From Providencia sp. PROV188 (GTDB lineage: Bacteria; Pseudomonadota; Gammaproteobacteria; Enterobacterales; Enterobacteriaceae), in the NCBI RefSeq assembly GCF_027595165.1, contig NZ_CP097291.1, positions 1,984,001 to 2,048,000 on the forward strand: DNA of 64,000 nt, read 5' to 3'. Below, piece by piece: positions 19,131-28,479 of this stretch; within the stretch, counting starts at the first letter, position 1; the number at the start of each line of letters is the position of its first letter. The notes beneath the pieces are model-generated. The model saw only the letters and a list, made by a program, of their open reading frames with translations, did not search any database and was not told the DNA's origin. The translations under genes and the position numbers were made by a program.

Positions 19131-20510
19131 TTGATTGATATGGCTATTAATAAAATACAACTCCCTTACAGCCCCAATGTGGCATTAGATTATTTTGCAT
19201 CGTTATCGCACCAACCATGGGCCATACTGCTTCATTCTGGTCAAGCTGAACACTCTCATAACCGTTACGATATGATTGTCGCTGATCCAGCAGTCACCCT
19301 ATTAACGCGCGGTTTGCAAACGGAAATTCAAGCGCAAAATCAGCCGGCTCAGTTTTCAGAAAAAGATCCCTTTGCCCTTTTACAGCAATATATGGATCAA
19401 TATCAAGCCGCCAAATTTACTGATGAAACTCTGCCGTTCCAAGGTGGCGCAATGGGAATTTGGAGCTATGACTTAGGTCGCCGTATCGAAAAACTTCCTG
19501 AACTTGCCACGACAGAACTGCAATTTCCCGATATGGCGGTGGGCATCTATTTATGGGCTCTTATTGTTGACCATCATGAACAGCGTGTGACCTTATTCAG
19601 CCATCAAGATGTCGAGCAACGACTCACTTGGTTACAGGCTCAAAAAGCCTCTCGTAAAAGTGCCTTCTCACTGACGTCCCCATGGCATGCCAACATGACC
19701 GAAGCGCAATACCATGAAAATATTGCCCGTATCCATCAATATTTACGTGAGGGGGATTGCTACCAAATCAACCTAGCTCAGCGCTTTAAAGCCAAATATA
19801 AGGGCAATGAGTGGGATGCATTTTTAACACTGAACGAAAGCAACCGCGCCCCATTCTCCTCGTTTATTCGCTTACCCGATAATGCGGTTATCAGTGTTTC
19901 TCCTGAACGCTTTATTTTATTAGAGAAAGGTGAAATTCAAACTCGCCCGATCAAAGGCACACTCCCTCGCTTAGACTCACCCGAGGAAGACCAACTCCAA
20001 GCAGAAAAATTAGCCAATTCGCCAAAAGATCGTGCTGAAAACTTGATGATTGTGGATTTGCTGCGTAATGACATTGGACGTGTTGCCAAGCCGGGTACCG
20101 TACGCGTTCCTGAGCTTTTCAAAGTGGAGCCTTTTCCCGCTGTTCATCACCTCGTTAGCACCATCACCGCCACATTAGACAGCCAATACCAAGCCACTGA
20201 TTTACTGCGTGCCTGCTTCCCCGGTGGTTCCATTACGGGCGCACCTAAAATTCGTGCAATGCAGATTATTGAAGAATTAGAGCCCAATCGTCGACATGGA
20301 TATTGTGGCGCAATCGGCTATATTAGTTTCTGTGGCAATATGGATACGAATATCACAATCCGTACGCTGATAACTGATAAAAAACAGATTTATTGCTGGG
20401 CTGGTGGCGGTATTGTTGCTGATAGCCAAGCAGATAAAGAGTACCAAGAAACCTTTGACAAATTACGCCTGATTTTGCCAAAACTAGGAAAACTCAATAG
20501 CGATGACTGA
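19131..20510 (+). CDS. pabB: Aminodeoxychorismate synthase component I PabB
   Basis: Converts chorismate to 4-amino-4-deoxychorismate using ammonia from PabA, the first step of the p-aminobenzoate branch to folate. About 459 residues (E. coli 453). The N-terminal lobe is followed by the chorismate-binding domain with DCYQINLAQRF, SPERFI, the lysine motif RPIKGTLPR, DRAENLMIVDLLRNDIGRV, FPGGSITGAPKIRAM and GGGIVADS. The ATG three codons later (19140) is an equally possible start. It overlaps nudL by 8 bases. Confidence 0.95.
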   Translation: MIDMAINKIQLPYSPNVALDYFASLSHQPWAILLHSGQAEHSHNRYDMIVADPAVTLLTRGLQTEIQAQNQPAQFSEKDPFALLQQYMDQYQAAKFTDETLPFQGGAMGIWSYDLGRRIEKLPELATTELQFPDMAVGIYLWALIVDHHEQRVTLFSHQDVEQRLTWLQAQKASRKSAFSLTSPWHANMTEAQYHENIARIHQYLREGDCYQINLAQRFKAKYKGNEWDAFLTLNESNRAPFSSFIRLPDNAVISVSPERFILLEKGEIQTRPIKGTLPRLDSPEEDQLQAEKLANSPKDRAENLMIVDLLRNDIGRVAKPGTVRVPELFKVEPFPAVHHLVSTITATLDSQYQATDLLRACFPGGSITGAPKIRAMQIIEELEPNRRHGYCGAIGYISFCGNMDTNITIRTLITDKKQIYCWAGGGIVADSQADKEYQETFDKLRLILPKLGKLNSDD

Positions 20511-21063
20511 GCTAAATAGCTTTATTAACCGTTTTCAATTTACACTCCCGCTTTCTCGCCAACCCGCCACATCGGCGGGTAAAGCGGCCGCAGTGCTATT
20601 GCCAATTATTAATAAATCCAATCCGACATTATTGCTCACGCAACGGTCACCACTATTACGTTCTCATGCCGGTCAAGTGGCATTTCCAGGCGGTTCACGC
20701 GATCCTGAAGATTCAAACTTAATTGCGACCGCATTACGAGAAGCCTACGAAGAAGTCGCCATTCCACCAGAGAAAGTACAGGTCTTAGGGCAGCTTGCAC
20801 CTATTTCCAGTATTGGGGGTTATCAAGTCACCCCAATTGTGGGTCTTGTACCCAATAATATTCGCTATCAGGCGAATCCTAGCGAAGTTTCCTCTATTTT
20901 TGAAATTCCCCTGTTTGATGCATTATCCCTGCAGAAACATAAATATGTGGATATCAATCGCTCTGGCCGCGAAAAACGGGTCTTTTTCTACTGGTATAAC
21001 AATCACTTAGTCTGGGGCCTCACTGCATCCATCCTGCACCAGCTTGCCCTACAACTGGATTAG
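20503..21063 (+). CDS. nudL: Nudix CoA pyrophosphatase NudL
   Basis: Hydrolyses coenzyme A and related dinucleotides. 186 residues. It has the UPF0035 motif LLTQRSPLLRSHAGQVAFPGGSRD and the Nudix box GGSRDPEDSNLIATALREAYEEVAIPPEKV around residues 64-92, with the REAYEEV catalytic helix intact. The ATG overlaps the pabB stop by 8 bases, so it is translationally coupled to pabB as in E. coli. Confidence 0.94.
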   Translation: MTELNSFINRFQFTLPLSRQPATSAGKAAAVLLPIINKSNPTLLLTQRSPLLRSHAGQVAFPGGSRDPEDSNLIATALREAYEEVAIPPEKVQVLGQLAPISSIGGYQVTPIVGLVPNNIRYQANPSEVSSIFEIPLFDALSLQKHKYVDINRSGREKRVFFYWYNNHLVWGLTASILHQLALQLD

Positions 21064-21267
21064 CCTTCATAGTCAACAATCCTTTTATTCAATCATTTTT
21101 TCACTATCCAAAATACAATTAGTGCTATTTATAACCAATCCACCTTATGTAACTACCTTATTTCAAAAAATACTTTAAACTTACTGGTTAACACTACGAA
21201 ATAACAGTAAAGTAGCGCCCTTTAAAATAAATCACTATATCTTCATCTTTTGTTTAAGGAGTCCTGC

Positions 21268-22632
21268 GTGATAAGCGTTTTCGACATGTTTAAAGTGGGC
21301 ATTGGCCCTTCAAGCTCTCATACCGTTGGTCCGATGAAAGCTGGGAAAGAATTTGTCGATGATTTGGTCAATAAGCAATTATTGCCATCCGTCACCCGTG
21401 TCGCAGTAGACGTTTATGGCTCTTTATCCCTAACAGGTAAAGGTCACCATACCGATATCGCCATTATTATGGGTTTAGCAGGTAACCTCCCTGCTACCGT
21501 TGACATTGAATCAATTCCATCCTTTATCAAGAATGTGGAAGAAACAGAAAAGCTGCTATTAGCCAATGGCACTCATACTGTTGATTTCCCACGTGAGGGT
21601 GGCATGAATTTCCGTCAAGATAACTTACCGTTACATGAAAACGGTATGACTATCCACGCCTTTGCTGGCGATAAGGAAATTTACACTAAAACTTATTATT
21701 CCATCGGCGGTGGTTTCATTGTCGATGAAGAACATTTTGGTCAAACCTCTTCAGACAGTAAACCAGTCTCTTATCCGTTTAATTCCGCGAGTGAATTACT
21801 CCTAAAATGTAAAGAATCTGGCTTATCGATTTCTAGCCTGATGATGAAAAATGAGCTGGATTTGCACCCTCGTGAAGAAATTGACGCTTACTTTGCGGAT
21901 GTATGGAAAACCATGCAAGCCTGTATTGAACGCGGTCTGAACACTGAAGGGGTCCTTCCAGGTCCATTGCGCGTTCCTCGTCGTGCACCGGCACTGAACC
22001 GCTTAGTGACCTCTGCAAGTAAACTGTCTAATGACCCGATGAACGTGGTTGATTTAATCAACATGTATGCATTGGCCGTTAACGAAGAAAACGCAGCGGG
22101 TGGTCGTGTTGTTACAGCGCCAACTAACGGTGCTTGTGGTATCGTTCCGGCTGTTTTGGCCTACTACAACCATTGCGTTGAACCCGTTACACCAGAACTT
22201 TACTTGCGCTATTTCTTAGCGTCCGGCGCCGTTGGTATTCTGTATAAAATGAATGCGTCTATCTCTGGCGCAGAAGTGGGTTGCCAAGGCGAAGTTGGTG
22301 TTGCCTGCTCAATGGCGGCGGCAGGTTTAGCAGAATTATTTGGCGCAAGCCCAGAGCAAGTCTGCATTGCAGCTGAAATTGGTATGGAACACAACTTAGG
22401 TTTAACCTGTGACCCTGTTGCCGGACAAGTTCAAGTACCTTGTATTGAACGTAACGCAATCGCCTCTGTTAAAGCTATCAATGCCGCACGCATGGCTTTA
22501 CGTAGAACCAGCGAGCCTCGCGTTTCTCTCGATAAAGTTATCGAAACCATGTACGAAACGGGTAAAGATATGAATGCCAAATACCGCGAAACATCTCGTG
22601 GTGGCTTAGCTATCAAAGTCCAGTGTGATTAA
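21268..22632 (+). CDS. sdaA: L-serine dehydratase SdaA
   Basis: Iron-sulfur enzyme that deaminates L-serine to pyruvate. I place the start at the GTG at 21268, with AAGGAG five bases upstream. This gives 454 residues, the same as E. coli. An in-frame TTG at 21250 lies upstream of the ribosome site. The N-terminal beta domain contains [19 protein letters not shown]. The alpha domain has [26 protein letters not shown] and the 4Fe-4S cysteines in [20 protein letters not shown] and [20 protein letters not shown]. It is a single-gene unit followed by a hairpin. Confidence 0.97.
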   Translation: MISVFDMFKVGIGPSSSHTVGPMKAGKEFVDDLVNKQLLPSVTRVAVDVYGSLSLTGKGHHTDIAIIMGLAGNLPATVDIESIPSFIKNVEETEKLLLANGTHTVDFPREGGMNFRQDNLPLHENGMTIHAFAGDKEIYTKTYYSIGGGFIVDEEHFGQTSSDSKPVSYPFNSASELLLKCKESGLSISSLMMKNELDLHPREEIDAYFADVWKTMQACIERGLNTEGVLPGPLRVPRRAPALNRLVTSASKLSNDPMNVVDLINMYALAVNEENAAGGRVVTAPTNGACGIVPAVLAYYNHCVEPVTPELYLRYFLASGAVGILYKMNASISGAEVGCQGEVGVACSMAAAGLAELFGASPEQVCIAAEIGMEHNLGLTCDPVAGQVQVPCIERNAIASVKAINAARMALRRTSEPRVSLDKVIETMYETGKDMNAKYRETSRGGLAIKVQCD

Positions 22633-22643
22633 TCAGTAAGATT

Positions 22644-22689
22644 AAGCCTCCCTCTTCATTACTCATTTAAATGGTGAAGAGGGAGCTTT
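22644..22689 (+). terminator. Terminator after sdaA
   Basis: An 11-bp stem CTCCCTCTTCA / TGAAGAGGGAG with flanking AAG/CTT pairing and a short T-run. Confidence 0.75.
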
Positions 22690-23148
22690 ACCCTCACTCT
22701 TTCTGCGCTTATTTAATTTTTTTAATTAAGTCTATTAAACTCCAACACCTTCATCAAAATAACATCTCCCCTCTTTTTGCTTTTCTCGTTTCAGCTTTCG
22801 ATTTTTATCGTCTACGAACGTTTTATTTCTTCAGTACTCTCACGCGGGATTCTATTTTTTGAATCGCTATTTCCATTCTGTTATTCCTTTAAATTCTATT
22901 GGTCAGCCCTATTTTTGCTCACTTTTTACTCTCCATGACGAATTTCTTATCAAATAAACCGATTTTTTGTTACCGATAACAGAGTGTCACTCTTTCTTAT
23001 TGAAATAAACCAAAATTATACTCTGTAAATATTTATATATTTAGAGTTATAGGTTTATTTATCAGTAATATTTGGATCTGTTTTTATTTTTCTGACGCGA
23101 AACAAGTTTTTTAGATTAATCCTAGTGATATGATCAGACTGACCATTC
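22690..23148. other. AT-rich intergenic region upstream of manX
   Basis: Together with the next 160 bases this separates sdaA from manX. I see no gene. A stretch resembling an Mlc operator lies at 23018-23040 and is listed separately. A short open frame starting inside the sdaA terminator has no family features. Confidence 0.5.
23018..23040. promoter_or_regulatory. Possible Mlc-type operator
   Basis: The stretch contains TACTCTGT flanked by A/T runs, like the E. coli ptsG and manX Mlc operators (TTATTTTACTCTGTGTAAT type). It is about 270 bases upstream of manX. The match is partial, so this is inference. Confidence 0.35.
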
Positions 23149-23180
23149 AGCTAATAATTGCACTTAACTAATTATTAGCT
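23149..23180. repeat. Perfect inverted repeat upstream of manX
   Basis: Arms AGCTAATAATT and AATTATTAGCT (11 of 11 complementary) are separated by 10 bases, about 130 bases upstream of the manX start. The size fits a dimeric repressor or activator site, or an RNA hairpin if transcribed. Confidence 0.75.
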
Positions 23181-23309
23181 AGCCACTTAGTTTGAATTTA
23201 TTCAGCTACTATTTAAGGTGCAGGGGAAACACATAGAGAAGGAGTCCAGTTTCTAACTTCTATTCTATCGTCAATGATGTTTCGATTTATCTGTTAAGAG
23301 GGAAAAATA

Positions 23310-24275
23310 GTGAGTATAGCTATTATGATTGGTACCCACGGAGTTGCTGCTGAACAGCTACTCCGAACCACCGAGATGTTAATAGGCGAGCAAGAAAACG
23401 TCTCGTTTATTGACTTTGTCCCTGGGGAAAATGCTGACACCCTATTTGAAAAATACACACAAAAGCTGACTACTCTTGATACCTCAGCGGGTGTGCTATT
23501 TCTTGTTGATACATGGGGAGGTAGTCCATTTAATGCTGCTACACGCATTGCCAATGAGCATGACAATTACGAAATCATTACAGGCGTAAATGTCCCAATG
23601 CTCGTCGAGACCTTTATGTGCCGCGATGACAACCCATCCATGGATGAGCTGATCACCGTCACGCTAGAAACAGGTCGCGGTGGCATCCGTCCATTCAAGT
23701 TTAAAGAAGCTGTTTCAGAAACTCCTGCGCCCGCAGCGGTCAGTGCACCTGCTCCACAACCTGTTATTGCAGGTCCGGGCGAACACATGATTATTGCTTT
23801 GGCGCGTGTTGATGACCGATTAATTCACGGTCAGGTGGCGACTCGCTGGACAAAAGAGATGCGTGTTAAACGCATTATCGTTGTCAGTGATGAAGTAGCC
23901 AAAGATACCGTTCGCTCTACCTTACTGAAACAAGTTGCTCCTCCAGGTGTTACCGCCCACGTTGTTGACGTAGACAAATGTGTCCGTGTTTACAACAACC
24001 CGAAATATTCCGGCGAGCGCGTGATGCTGTTATTCACTAACCCAACAGATGTACAGCGTATTGTTGAGCAAGGCGTTGAGATTGACTCGGTCAATATTGG
24101 TGGGATGGCCTATACCGAAGGTAAAACCATGGTCACCAATGCCGTATCAATTAACCAAAAAGATATCGATGCATTCAATTATCTGAATGACAAAAATATT
24201 GAGTTAGAAGTTCGTAAAGTCGCTTCAGACAGTAAAGTCCACATGATGGATTTAATTAATAAACTCAAAAAATAA
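23310..24275 (+). CDS. manX: PTS mannose transporter subunit EIIAB (ManX)
   Basis: Cytoplasmic phosphoryl carrier of the mannose/glucose/glucosamine PTS. 321 residues from a GTG start with AGAGGGA upstream. The IIA domain has phospho-histidine H10 (MIGTHGVAAEQLL) and spans to about 130. An Ala/Pro-rich linker covers about 131-158. The IIB domain has phospho-histidine H173 (RVDDRLIHGQVATRW). It is the first gene of manXYZ, with a long untranslated leader and an inverted repeat upstream. Confidence 0.97.
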   Translation: MSIAIMIGTHGVAAEQLLRTTEMLIGEQENVSFIDFVPGENADTLFEKYTQKLTTLDTSAGVLFLVDTWGGSPFNAATRIANEHDNYEIITGVNVPMLVETFMCRDDNPSMDELITVTLETGRGGIRPFKFKEAVSETPAPAAVSAPAPQPVIAGPGEHMIIALARVDDRLIHGQVATRWTKEMRVKRIIVVSDEVAKDTVRSTLLKQVAPPGVTAHVVDVDKCVRVYNNPKYSGERVMLLFTNPTDVQRIVEQGVEIDSVNIGGMAYTEGKTMVTNAVSINQKDIDAFNYLNDKNIELEVRKVASDSKVHMMDLINKLKK

Positions 24276-24352
24276 TGTTTTAGAAATTAGTTCTTATTGA
24301 ACCGTTACTCAAAAACAGACTTAGAAACTTGTTGGTTACAGGAGATTAAACA

Positions 24353-25153
24353 ATGGAACTTACCGTTGTTCAAATAGTAATGGTCTTCGTCGTGGCTTGT
24401 ATCGCCGGTATGGGATCGATCCTCGATGAATTCCAGTTCCACCGCCCTCTCATTGCCTGTACGCTTATTGGTATTGTTCTGGGTGATATGAAAACCGGTA
24501 TTATTATCGGTGGTACACTGGAAATGATCGCGTTAGGTTGGATGAACATCGGTGCGGCCGTTGCACCAGATGCTGCATTAGCCTCCATCATTTCAACCAT
24601 TCTGGTTATTGCAGGTGGTCAAAGTATCGGTGCCGGTATTGCACTGGCTATCCCACTGGCAGCAGCTGGACAAGTACTGACAATCATTGTTCGTACTATT
24701 ACCGTTGCATTCCAACACGCCGCTGACCGTGCTGCGGTCTCCGGTAATTTAACCTCCCTGAGCATTATCCACGTTTCTGCGTTATTACTGCAAGCAATGC
24801 GTATCGCAATCCCTGCACTGATCGTCGCAATTTCAGTGGGAACTTCAGAAGTCCAGCACTTACTGAACTCTATCCCTGAAGTCGTTACCAACGGTCTGAA
24901 CATTGCAGGTGGTATGATTGTTGTGGTCGGTTATGCGATGGTTATCAACATGATGCGCGCTGGCTATCTGATGCCGTTCTTCTATTTAGGCTTCGTGACT
25001 GCGGCCTTTACTAACTTCAACCTTGTTGCACTTGGTGTGATTGGTGTTGTGATGGCGATTCTGTACATCCAACTAAGCCCGAAATACAACAAATCCCAAG
25101 TTGTTGTCAGCCAATCAAACAGTAACAACAATCTTGATAACGAATTAGACTAG
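24353..25153 (+). CDS. manY: PTS mannose transporter subunit IIC (ManY)
   Basis: Integral membrane channel subunit, 266 residues, about eight to nine hydrophobic segments. The family stretch FQFHRPLIACTLIGIVLGD and GGTLEMIALGWMNIGAAVAPDAA near residues 28-80 matches ManY (PTS-Sor IIC). The Asn/Ser-rich C-terminal tail is typical. It lies 77 bases after manX and 13 before manZ. Confidence 0.97.
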   Translation: MELTVVQIVMVFVVACIAGMGSILDEFQFHRPLIACTLIGIVLGDMKTGIIIGGTLEMIALGWMNIGAAVAPDAALASIISTILVIAGGQSIGAGIALAIPLAAAGQVLTIIVRTITVAFQHAADRAAVSGNLTSLSIIHVSALLLQAMRIAIPALIVAISVGTSEVQHLLNSIPEVVTNGLNIAGGMIVVVGYAMVINMMRAGYLMPFFYLGFVTAAFTNFNLVALGVIGVVMAILYIQLSPKYNKSQVVVSQSNSNNNLDNELD

Positions 25154-25166
25154 AAGGAACGTAAAA

Positions 25167-26018
25167 ATGGTTGAACAAACTCAATCTACTGAAAAACGGC
25201 TGACAAAAAGCGATATTCGTGGGGTTTTCTTACGTTCTAACTTATTCCAAGGTTCATGGAACTTTGAACGTATGCAGGCTCTGGGTTTCTGTTTCTCAAT
25301 GGTTCCCGTGATCCGTCGCTTATACCCAGAAAATAATGATGACCGTAAACAAGCGATTAAACGTCACTTAGAGTTCTTCAATACCCATCCTTACGTTGCT
25401 GCGCCTATTTTGGGTGTAACGATGGCGATGGAAGAAGAACGTGCTAATGGCGCGGACATCGACGATGGTGCAATCAACGGTATCAAAGTCGGTCTAATGG
25501 GACCATTGGCCGGTGTGGGTGACCCAATTTTCTGGGGAACTGTGCGCCCTGTATTCGCTGCTCTGGGTGCTGGTATCGCGATGACAGGTAGCTTGTTAGG
25601 TCCTGTACTGTTCTTCGTTCTGTTTAACCTTGTACGTCTGTTAACTCGCTATTATGGCGTGGCCTATGGCTACAAGAAAGGGATTGATATCGTTCAAGAT
25701 ATGGGCGGTGGATTCCTGCAAAAACTGACAGAAGGAGCATCGATTCTAGGCCTGTTTGTTATGGGGGCGCTGGTCAATAAATGGACTCACGTCAACATTC
25801 CACTCGAAGTTTCGCGGATCAAAAACCAAACCACGGGTGTGGAAGATATCACTACTGTTCAGATGATCCTCGACCAATTAATGCCTGGATTAGTTCCTCT
25901 ATTGCTGACCTTCGCCTGTATGTGGCTGTTACGCCGTAAAGTGAATGCTTTATGGATCATTATCGGCTTCTTCGGTTTAGGTATTCTGGGTGCTTGGTTA
26001 AACTTCTTAGCGCCATAA
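25167..26018 (+). CDS. manZ: PTS mannose transporter subunit IID (ManZ)
   Basis: Second membrane subunit, 283 residues, that forms the sugar-conducting complex with ManY. It shows the IID hallmarks NFERMQALGFCFSMVPVIRRLYP, NTHPYVAAPILGVTMAMEE and LMGPLAGVGDPIFWGTVRPVFAALG. Helices at the C-terminus anchor it. It is the last gene of the operon, closed by a strong terminator. Confidence 0.97.
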   Translation: MVEQTQSTEKRLTKSDIRGVFLRSNLFQGSWNFERMQALGFCFSMVPVIRRLYPENNDDRKQAIKRHLEFFNTHPYVAAPILGVTMAMEEERANGADIDDGAINGIKVGLMGPLAGVGDPIFWGTVRPVFAALGAGIAMTGSLLGPVLFFVLFNLVRLLTRYYGVAYGYKKGIDIVQDMGGGFLQKLTEGASILGLFVMGALVNKWTHVNIPLEVSRIKNQTTGVEDITTVQMILDQLMPGLVPLLLTFACMWLLRRKVNALWIIIGFFGLGILGAWLNFLAP

Positions 26019-26036
26019 TTTCTGTTAAATAATAAA

Positions 26037-26063
26037 AAAGGGAGGTTGCAGCCTCCCTTTTTT
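26037..26063 (+). terminator. Terminator of the manXYZ operon
   Basis: A 9-bp stem AAAGGGAGG / CCTCCCTTT with a six-base loop and a T-run. Confidence 0.93.
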
Positions 26064-26095
26064 ACTTTTAAGCTTGGTAATTCGTCCACTTAGTC

Positions 26096-26566
26096 ATGGG
26101 TACTCAAATGACCTTAAATGATGTCGTTTTAGCCATTATCATTTTGATCATGCTTGTATACGCAATCTATGATGAATTTATTCAAGGAACACTAAAAGGC
26201 AAAACTCTATTAAAAGTTAACTTAAAACGTAAACATCGAGTGGATGCCATCATTTTTATTGTTCTCATTTGTATAGTCATTTATACAAATATTGTTCGAC
26301 ATGGTAATTTATTAACCACTTATTTATTAATGATTACTATTTTTATGGCTATTTATTTAGCTTTTATTCGTCGCCCAAAAGTATTTTTTAAACAAACCGG
26401 CTTTTATTTAGCCAATACGTTTATTTTATATGAGCGAATTAAAACAATGAATTTATCTGAAGATGGTATTTTAATGATTGGATTAGAGCAAAAGAAAGTC
26501 CATATTCAAGTCAACCATCTTGATGATTTACAAAAGATTTATGATTTTTTTATTAATCATAAATAA
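26096..26566 (+). CDS. yobD: DUF986 inner membrane protein YobD
   Basis: About 156 residues (152 if the ATG at 26108 is used, which matches the E. coli N-terminus better). Three hydrophobic segments cover roughly residues 8-25, 50-68 and 74-92. The cytoplasmic C-terminal half carries the conserved FKQTGFYLANTFILYERIKTMNLSEDGILMIGLEQKK. Function unknown. Neither start has a convincing Shine-Dalgarno site. Position after manZ is conserved with E. coli. Confidence 0.88.
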   Translation: MGTQMTLNDVVLAIIILIMLVYAIYDEFIQGTLKGKTLLKVNLKRKHRVDAIIFIVLICIVIYTNIVRHGNLLTTYLLMITIFMAIYLAFIRRPKVFFKQTGFYLANTFILYERIKTMNLSEDGILMIGLEQKKVHIQVNHLDDLQKIYDFFINHK

Positions 26567-26590
26567 CTACTTTATATATTGGTATAAATA

Positions 26591-26622
26591 TTAAGGTTAA
26601 TTAAATGTTTAATTAACCTTAA
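26591..26622 (+). terminator. Long AT-rich hairpin after yobD
   Basis: Perfect 15-bp arms TTAAGGTTAATTAAA / TTTAATTAACCTTAA separated by only two bases, 25 bases after the yobD stop. The T-run is weak (CTTTGTT). It is likely a terminator, but because of the near-perfect dyad it could also be a protein site. Confidence 0.55.
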
Positions 26623-26635
26623 CTTTGTTAATATC

Positions 26636-26654
26636 GAAAATGAAAATTATTCTC
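26636..26654. promoter_or_regulatory. Possible Fur box upstream of mntP
   Basis: GAAAATGAAAATTATTCTC matches 15 of 19 positions of the Fur consensus. It lies about 90 bases upstream of the riboswitch. In E. coli mntP responds to manganese through MntR and is also linked to Fur, so the site is plausible but unproven. Confidence 0.45.
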
Positions 26655-26727
26655 ATTTAAAAAATATATTTATTAATAATTAATATTTTGCCTTTATTAA
26701 AATCTATGATATCTTTCGTCCCACGTC

Positions 26728-26905
26728 ATTGGGGAGTAGCCTGTTCTGGAATGTATTCTTTCCAGAAAATCCGTGTCAACATACTCGTTTGTTTTTAAAC
26801 GTGGTGCGGATGCCATTTATTGGTTGGCAAGACCATAGACACATAAATACGCCTTTTGGTTGGGGGTAATTTATGTGTATATGGAAACACCCAACCGAGA
26901 TTATT
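26728..26905 (+). promoter_or_regulatory. Manganese riboswitch (yybP-ykoY family)
   Basis: The mntP leader carries the conserved elements GGGGAGTAGCC, CCGTGTCAACATACTCG, GTGGTGCGGATGCC and TTGGCAAGACCATAGACACA in the right order. Downstream, two hairpins exclude each other: ACACATAAAT/ATTTATGTGT at 26839-26878, and GGTTGGG/CCCAACC at 26858-26896, the latter ending 12 bases before the mntP ATG. This fits control of translation by manganese, as in E. coli mntP. Confidence 0.92.
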
Positions 26906-26908
26906 GTT

Positions 26909-27490
26909 ATGAGCTTTTACGCAACTCTCATCCTCGCCTTCGCGCTCTCTATGGATGCTTTCGCTGTCGCTATTTGTAAGGGCGCAGTGCTCCATAAACC
27001 TCGTTTTCGTGAAATTCTTCGTACTGGCTTTATCTTTGGTTTTATTGAAGCTATCACACCGATCATTGGCTGGGGCATTGGTATTTTAGCCAGCCAGTAT
27101 GTTATCCGTTGGGATCACTGGATTGCGTTTGCCCTGCTATTCATTCTTGGCGGACGTATGATCTGGCAAAGTCTAACCACCAAAGATGAAGATTGCTGCG
27201 CTAAACCATCTAGTCACAGTGCAGGAAATTTAGTGTTATCTGCCATCGCCACCAGTCTTGATGCTATGGCAATTGGTTTAGGTCTGGCTTTCCTGCAAGT
27301 AGATATCGTCCATACAGCGATGACTATCGGCTTAACCACGATGATAATGGCCACAATTGGCATGATGATTGGCCGTTACGTAGGTCCATTATTAGGAAAA
27401 AAAGCAGAGATTTTAGGCGGGCTGGTGCTTATTGCGATTGGATTTAATATCCTCTTTGAGCATCTCGAATTATTTATGTACGCGCCATGA
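26909..27490 (+). CDS. mntP: Manganese efflux pump MntP
   Basis: Exports excess Mn(II) from the cytoplasm. 193 residues with six predicted membrane segments. The two DUF204 repeats show [13 protein letters not shown] near residue 16 and [15 protein letters not shown] near 113, whose aspartates are the metal-binding residues. I chose the ATG at 26909. An in-frame ATG 12 codons earlier lies inside the riboswitch expression platform. It is preceded by a yybP-ykoY riboswitch and followed by a 13-bp hairpin. Confidence 0.95.
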   Translation: MSFYATLILAFALSMDAFAVAICKGAVLHKPRFREILRTGFIFGFIEAITPIIGWGIGILASQYVIRWDHWIAFALLFILGGRMIWQSLTTKDEDCCAKPSSHSAGNLVLSAIATSLDAMAIGLGLAFLQVDIVHTAMTIGLTTMIMATIGMMIGRYVGPLLGKKAEILGGLVLIAIGFNILFEHLELFMYAP

Positions 27491-27495
27491 TCTTC

Positions 27496-27530
27496 CTGTT
27501 CCCCCTGAGTCATTCAGGGGGAACAGTTTG
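27496..27530 (+). terminator. Terminator after mntP
   Basis: A perfect 13-bp stem CTGTTCCCCCTGA / TCAGGGGGAACAG with a five-base loop and a short T-run. It lies between convergent mntP and rlmA and may serve both. Confidence 0.8.
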
Positions 27531-27546
27531 AGATTTAATACGGGTT

Positions 27547-28368
27547 TTAGTCTTTATATTGATAAACTCGGATCAGAAAATCAGCAGTATAATCTTTCTC
27601 GTTTTCCTGCTTTAATTGCTGTTTCACCTCTTCAGAAGCTCGCCATGCAAACGGCGTCATCTCTAACAATGCAAATGCCTCTTCTCCTTCAAGATCCATC
27701 ACATAATTTAAGCGAGTCTCATCAATCAATTTAAAGTCTGGAAGGTCTTCGTCTTTTGCAGGGTGTAATTTCACTTCATCATAAATCAAGGCTTTTAATT
27801 CTTGCAGATGTTCTGCTGCCGGCGTTACCGTAATTAAAATTCCCATTGGTGTTAATACTCGGCTTAATTCTTGCGCCTTACAGGGTGCATAAATACGAAT
27901 AATGGCACTCAAACTCGAATCCGCAAACGGTAAACGATGACTTGAAGCAACACAGAAATTAACTGATTTATAGCGCTTAGCAGCAAAACGGATTGCCACT
28001 TTCGATACATCCAGCCCATACACACTAACAGATTTAGATGCCGCCTTTAATGACTGAGCAAAATGATCAGTGTAATACCCTTCCCCACAACCGATATCGA
28101 GTATATTTTCACTGCTCTCAGGTAGATATTGAGCGAGCTTGTCAGCGACCTTATCGCGCATTGGCTGATAATGACCCGCATCTAAAAACTGACGACGAGA
28201 AACCATCATTTCTAGGCTATCACCTGGATCTTTAGAACGCTTATGCTGTACAGGGAGCAAATTAACATAACCCTCTTTGGCACAATCAAACTGGTGATTT
28301 GCTTCACAACGATAGCTACTGTTAATTAAATTGAGGGGTTTAAAACACAAGGGGCATTGATAATTCAT
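27547..28368 (-). CDS. rlmA: 23S rRNA (guanine(745)-N1)-methyltransferase RlmA
   Basis: 273 residues. Methylates G745 of 23S rRNA. The N-terminal zinc finger has CPLC at residues 5-8 plus C21 and H25. KEGYVNLLPVQHKRSKDPGDS follows, then the SAM-binding motif ILDIGCGEGYYTDHFA near residues 90-105 and motif IV IRIYAPCKAQEL. Length and sequence match E. coli RlmA (269). It is convergent with mntP. Confidence 0.95.
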   Translation of the reverse strand: MNYQCPLCFKPLNLINSSYRCEANHQFDCAKEGYVNLLPVQHKRSKDPGDSLEMMVSRRQFLDAGHYQPMRDKVADKLAQYLPESSENILDIGCGEGYYTDHFAQSLKAASKSVSVYGLDVSKVAIRFAAKRYKSVNFCVASSHRLPFADSSLSAIIRIYAPCKAQELSRVLTPMGILITVTPAAEHLQELKALIYDEVKLHPAKDEDLPDFKLIDETRLNYVMDLEGEEAFALLEMTPFAWRASEEVKQQLKQENEKDYTADFLIRVYQYKD

Positions 28369-28424
28369 ATGGTTACACTGATTTAAAAATAATGCTCAGT
28401 ATACCATATAAGCTGTCAAGCAGC

Positions 28425-28447
28425 GCCATGGAATTATACCCCATGGC
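28425..28447. repeat. Inverted repeat GCCATGG / CCATGGC
   Basis: A 7-bp perfect dyad with a 9-base loop lies between rlmA and the small exported gene. There is no T-run, so termination is uncertain. Confidence 0.4.
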
Positions 28448-28479
28448 ACCGTGACGTAATCTAGAGGAGTATAGCGAAC

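Noticed and set aside
22671..22862. Short plus-strand open frame after sdaA
   Set aside because: It starts within the sdaA terminator hairpin, has no ribosome site and no recognisable features.
26873..26908. N-terminal extension of mntP from an earlier ATG
   Set aside because: The 12 codons lie in the riboswitch expression platform and do not match the MntP family N-terminus.
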